A DNA stretch of 35,167 nucleotides from JBNKDD01 sp050288085 (GTDB taxonomy: Bacteria; Chloroflexota; Anaerolineae; Aggregatilineales; UBA3940). Made by a program: the position numbers and the translations under genes. The stretch's first letter is position 1. Each line of letters starts with the position of its first letter. The notes under the pieces are model-generated. The model saw nothing but the letters and a program-made list of their open reading frames with translations. It searched no databases and was not told the origin of the DNA. Of the stretch, positions 31,915-35,167 are shown one piece after another. The stretch spans positions 1 through 35,167 of the forward strand of contig JBNKDD010000021.1 of the NCBI GenBank assembly GCA_050288085.1, in the 5' to 3' direction.

Positions 31915-33906
31915 ATGAGTGAATTCCCTCCTGATTCCGAAAATTCCGGCTTCGGGTCACCTGAGAAACGGGACACCGACGATTGGGTGACTCCAAATGC
32001 CGCACCGGTCATCCCGGATGATGATGCGGATGGTTGGGTGACGGTTCCCCCGGTTGCCAAACCGGTGGACACTACACCTCTTCCTACTGATCCGGTGGTG
32101 GTTGAGCCGACCGACGATCAGCCTGAGCCGGCTCCGATTGATACCACCTCTATACCTACCCCGGCCCTGGAACTGGAAAAGCCAATCCAGTCCAAGAAAT
32201 CGGTTCCTGACTGGTTGGTAAAGATACAGCAGCAGTGGCGGCTGATCGTGCTGATCACCGGGCTGGTTATGCTGGTAGGGTCGGTGGTGTTTATGGTGGT
32301 CAACGGTCTGTCCGGCAGCGGTGGGCAGGCGGCTCCTAACCTGGTCTTTAAGGACACCCAGACCTTCAGCGAGGCAGCAGCCGGTGACCCAGCCTGGGTT
32401 AATCCACTGCTGGCAAATACGCAAGCGGACCGCGATCTATCCAGCCTGGTCTATTCCGGCCTGACCCGCCTGGACGAATTCGGGCAGCCGGTCCCAGACC
32501 TCGCTCAGAGCTGGGACATCAGCGAGGATGGGCTGACTTACACCTTTAACCTTCGGCCCGGTGTGACCTGGCATGATGGTGAACCGTTCACAGCAGAAGA
32601 TGTCGCCTTCACGATGAGTTTGCTACGTGCCCCTGATTTCCCCGGCCCGCCTGAATTGGGCATCTTCTGGCGCACCGTCGAAACGTATGCGGTAAACGAT
32701 TCGACCATACAGTTTGTGCTGACCCAACCCCTGGCCGCATTCCCTGAATATGCCCGGATCGGCATTCTGCCTGCTCATTGGTTGGCGGGGATCGCTCCGG
32801 CTGACCTGGATAACGATCCGTTTAACCTCGATCCGGTCGGTACGGGGCCGCTCCAATGGGATTACATCGAGGAAGGGAATCGAACCACAGAGGTACATCT
32901 CTCGCCTTATTCTGATTTCTACGACTCGCAGCGGCGTATCACATTGAATGAGGTGGTCTTCCGCTTCTACGCTAACAGTAACCGGGCTTTTCAGAGTGTG
33001 GATGGTGTCGAGGCTCAGGCGATGGGCGGCCTGACACCGGAACAGGTTGAGGCAGCTTTAACCAGCCCCGGCCTGAACGTATATGCCTCCCAACTGCCGG
33101 TCTATGGAGCGGTGATCTTTAACCAGCAGAATGAATCGCTGCCGTTCTTCCAGGAACAAGAAGTCCGGCTGGCGCTGATCATGGCCCTGAATCGCAGGGG
33201 GATCGTCAACAGCGCTTTATCCGGGCAGGCTGTCCGCAGCGATTCGGTCGTCCTGCCGGGAACCTGGGCCTACAATTCGAACCTGACTCCTGTCCCCTAT
33301 AATCCAAACCAGGCCGATCAACTATTGACCGAAGCCGGGTGGACGCGCCAGGGAGGTGAGCGGCTGCGCGGTGAAGAACGGTTGAAATTTAGCCTGCTGG
33401 TCAGCAGCCGGACGACCGATCAAGAGCTTGGCAAGGCCATGATCGAGCAGTGGCAGGAGATTGGCGTCCAGGTTGATCTGGAAGTGGTCGATATCGATGA
33501 GCGAATGGATCGTCTGGAGAGCGGAACCTTCGACGCGGCGCTGGTCGAGTTTAGCCAGGGTGGGCTGGCCGATCCAGACCCATACCCCTTCTGGCACGAA
33601 TCTCAGACCGGTGAGGGTCAGAATTACAGCGGCCTTGTTGACCACGATATCAGCGAAGCATTGGAGATCGCACGTAAAGACATGAACGGCGTGCGCCGGG
33701 CAGAAATGTATCGCTATTTACAACAGTTGTTCAACGAACATGGCGCGGCAGTTTTGCTCTACAGGCCGGTGTATCATTACGCGGTTAGCTGTCAGATCAG
33801 CGGCGTCCAGCCGATTATCATGGCCGATCCCAGCGACCGCTTCCGCAATATGCATGAATGGCGGATTGTTTCCCCCGAAAATATTGACGAAGTCTGCTCC
33901 AACTGA
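31915..33906 (+). CDS. Membrane-anchored SBP_bac_5 protein with cytoplasmic Pro/Asp-rich tail
   Basis: A 663-residue protein. Residues about 1-105 are acidic and Pro-rich (for example DDWVTPNAAPVIPDDDADGW) with no signal peptide. One membrane helix follows (LIVLITGLVMLVGSVVFMVV, about 109-128). The rest is an extracytoplasmic SBP_bac_5 domain, with LAQSWDISEDGLTYTFNLRP, GVTWHDGEPFTAEDVAFTMS and FNLDPVGTGPLQ. Unlike the lipoprotein at 4205-6094 it is held by a transmembrane helix and has a long tail inside the cell. No permease or ATPase genes are adjacent. The ATG has no good Shine-Dalgarno and overlaps the stop of a three-codon frame (31907-31918). Ligand unknown. Confidence 0.88.
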   Translation: MSEFPPDSENSGFGSPEKRDTDDWVTPNAAPVIPDDDADGWVTVPPVAKPVDTTPLPTDPVVVEPTDDQPEPAPIDTTSIPTPALELEKPIQSKKSVPDWLVKIQQQWRLIVLITGLVMLVGSVVFMVVNGLSGSGGQAAPNLVFKDTQTFSEAAAGDPAWVNPLLANTQADRDLSSLVYSGLTRLDEFGQPVPDLAQSWDISEDGLTYTFNLRPGVTWHDGEPFTAEDVAFTMSLLRAPDFPGPPELGIFWRTVETYAVNDSTIQFVLTQPLAAFPEYARIGILPAHWLAGIAPADLDNDPFNLDPVGTGPLQWDYIEEGNRTTEVHLSPYSDFYDSQRRITLNEVVFRFYANSNRAFQSVDGVEAQAMGGLTPEQVEAALTSPGLNVYASQLPVYGAVIFNQQNESLPFFQEQEVRLALIMALNRRGIVNSALSGQAVRSDSVVLPGTWAYNSNLTPVPYNPNQADQLLTEAGWTRQGGERLRGEERLKFSLLVSSRTTDQELGKAMIEQWQEIGVQVDLEVVDIDERMDRLESGTFDAALVEFSQGGLADPDPYPFWHESQTGEGQNYSGLVDHDISEALEIARKDMNGVRRAEMYRYLQQLFNEHGAAVLLYRPVYHYAVSCQISGVQPIIMADPSDRFRNMHEWRIVSPENIDEVCSN

Positions 33907-33907
33907 T

Positions 33908-33985
33908 CAGTTTTCGACCACTTGAATAACTCTCAGTTTCTAACTGCTCGAACAACTCTCAGTTTTCGACTACTTGAACATTCCC
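33908..33985. repeat. Three 26-bp imperfect tandem repeats at convergent gene ends
   Basis: Units start at 33908, 33934 and 33960 with CAGTTTTCGACCACTTGAAT, CAGTTTCTAACTGCTCGAAC and CAGTTTTCGACTACTTGAAC. The third unit contains the last codons and stop of the minus-strand glycosyltransferase gene, so the first two look like copies of its 3' end. Confidence 0.65.
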
Positions 33986-35167
33986 AATAATCGCCCGGTT
34001 GTCCGGCAGGGGTTGGTCCGCGTCGATTAAGGCCAGCCGCTCCAGCGATGGGAAAGCATACCAGCCGACCGATACATCATACTGGCCGGGGGGTGTTCCT
34101 GCCGGGATGGTGATAGCAAATGAATCGATCACAACTACCCCCGGCTTCCAGCTTGAGGTCGGATAGAATCCCAGGCAGGGCAGCCCGTCACGCTGGGCTA
34201 CCAGGGGTTGGTCATCAAACCCTGTCCCGATATGGGTAAAGGCCGTCCAGTCCGCTGCAACCGGTTCGGTTACCTGCCAGTATAAGGTCAGGAAAAGTGT
34301 TTCTTCCGGCTTGAGCGTGTCAGTTGACCAATCGTACCCGTATAGGCTGATACCTGAATCAAAAAGGGCGGCGGGTTGGTTGGCGGGTGGTGGTGCGGCT
34401 GCGCCCGGTGGTACTTCGACAACTGAAGCGGTCGTTTGCCACAAGTCCAGGTCATGCAGGGGGGCGGCACTTTCCGGGTAGAGATCAAGCAGCTTTCCGA
34501 CCGTTTCCTGATCGCGCCCACTGAGCACCAGGTAATTGATCCGGGTGTTGTTCTGGTGGGGCAATGGGAGACACTTGCGGAAGTCCATCCGGTCGATGGG
34601 CTGTCCGGGGAAATACCACTCAAAAGCGGCAATGTCCTCGCTCTCCGGGATGAATTCGGCAAAAACGACCTCTGACTCGACGCGGTCGATCATATCCAGG
34701 GCCAGATCAACAGGCTCGGCGGTGAACTGTTCGCGAAGGTTGGATACCACTGGCCACTCGACAAATAGCAAATAGGTATGGTAGGTCAAGCTGCCGAGTA
34801 TCAATATCACGCCAACGGGGGCGAGATATGTCGCGGCATTATGGGATAGTTTCCCGCGCACCCAATCGGCAATTAATATCCAACCAACGGCGACCAGTAC
34901 CGCTGTCGGCGGGGCGATTCCGATCATGCGGCCCAGGTTGGGTGCACCCTCGGTGAGCAGGCTGGGCAGCGACATCAGCACCAACCAGAATAAGGTGGTG
35001 CGGGCAAAGCTGCTCTTTGGCAATTTCCAGACCGCCCAGATCAACCCGATAACAAAACCGGGCGTCTGTACCCAATCGAGGAGAGGAATGCCGGGAATGC
35101 CGTTTTTGGGATCGTAGCTGCCTTCGATGCTGAATACCTTGAAGATCATCCAGGCATTATGGCGCAC
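33959..35167 (-). CDS. GT-C type membrane glycosyltransferase-like protein, C-terminal part (5' end outside window)
   Basis: At least 402 residues read into the window from its right edge, and the N-terminus is missing. Several membrane helices are visible (GFVIGLIWAVW, FWLVLMSLPSLL, APPTAVLVAVGWILIADWV, YLAPVGVILILGSLTY). These are followed by a soluble part and a C-terminal beta domain (LYGYDWSTD, LFLTLYWQVTE, PAGTPPGQYDVSVGWY) like that of the protein encoded at 22716-24665. The pair are therefore members of one family. The catalytic N-terminal region cannot be checked here. The 3' end carries a tandem duplication (33908-33985). Confidence 0.78.
   Translation of the reverse strand: MRHNAWMIFKVFSIEGSYDPKNGIPGIPLLDWVQTPGFVIGLIWAVWKLPKSSFARTTLFWLVLMSLPSLLTEGAPNLGRMIGIAPPTAVLVAVGWILIADWVRGKLSHNAATYLAPVGVILILGSLTYHTYLLFVEWPVVSNLREQFTAEPVDLALDMIDRVESEVVFAEFIPESEDIAAFEWYFPGQPIDRMDFRKCLPLPHQNNTRINYLVLSGRDQETVGKLLDLYPESAAPLHDLDLWQTTASVVEVPPGAAAPPPANQPAALFDSGISLYGYDWSTDTLKPEETLFLTLYWQVTEPVAADWTAFTHIGTGFDDQPLVAQRDGLPCLGFYPTSSWKPGVVVIDSFAITIPAGTPPGQYDVSVGWYAFPSLERLALIDADQPLPDNRAIIGNVQVVEN

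Overview
The window reads as a chromosomal piece of a Chloroflexota bacterium, probably Anaerolineae-like. This is inferred from gene content, not from a marker gene: LiaF/toast-rack and PspC-like envelope proteins, lipoproteins with long low-complexity tethers, GT-C type glycosyltransferases with a C-terminal beta domain, and a PHP-containing DnaE beside two phosphofructokinases. Base composition is moderately GC-rich, apart from AT-rich control regions and one AT-rich gene near 19.4-20.0 kb. No rRNA, tRNA, IS element, prophage or CRISPR array was seen.

Region 1 (1-8.9 kb, all minus strand) is an oligosaccharide-uptake and phosphorolysis locus. In transcription order it holds a LacI-family regulator, a GH130 mannoside phosphorylase, a possible 81-residue leader ORF, a lipoprotein solute-binding protein, two Opp-type permeases, two Opp-type ATPases, and the start of a GH94 cellobiose/cellodextrin-phosphorylase-like gene that leaves the window. 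The enzyme pair suggests import of beta-1,4-linked gluco- or glucomanno-oligosaccharides and their cleavage to sugar 1-phosphates. The control sequences are unusually readable. Three sigma70-type promoters are visible. Two different families of palindromic operators are present: CelR-like TGGGAGCGCTCCCA-type sites at the transporter promoter, and ACTAAA/TTTAGT sites around the GH130 and lacI promoters.

Region 2 (8.9-19.1 kb, minus strand) holds dnaE, an ATP-type phosphofructokinase (GGDGS), a PPi-type phosphofructokinase (GGDDT and PKTMDND) and a rho-independent terminator. These are followed by sbcC/rad50, translationally overlapped by a TPR protein. No sbcD lies next to sbcC.

Region 3 (19.3-26.6 kb) holds a lone, AT-rich SUKH-like gene; a three-gene PspC/LiaF-like envelope-stress operon; a multi-membrane glycosyltransferase; a second PspC protein; an ERI1/KapD-like DEDDh exonuclease; and a small protein of a SpoIIAA/STAS-like type.

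Region 4 (26.7-35.2 kb) holds an Hsp20 chaperone with its terminator, a WD40-repeat lipoprotein, a LysM and YkuD L,D-transpeptidase, secG, a membrane-anchored SBP_bac_5 protein with a long cytoplasmic tail and no permeases beside it, and the 3' part of a second glycosyltransferase. Two REP-like hairpins and a three-copy tandem repeat lie between genes.
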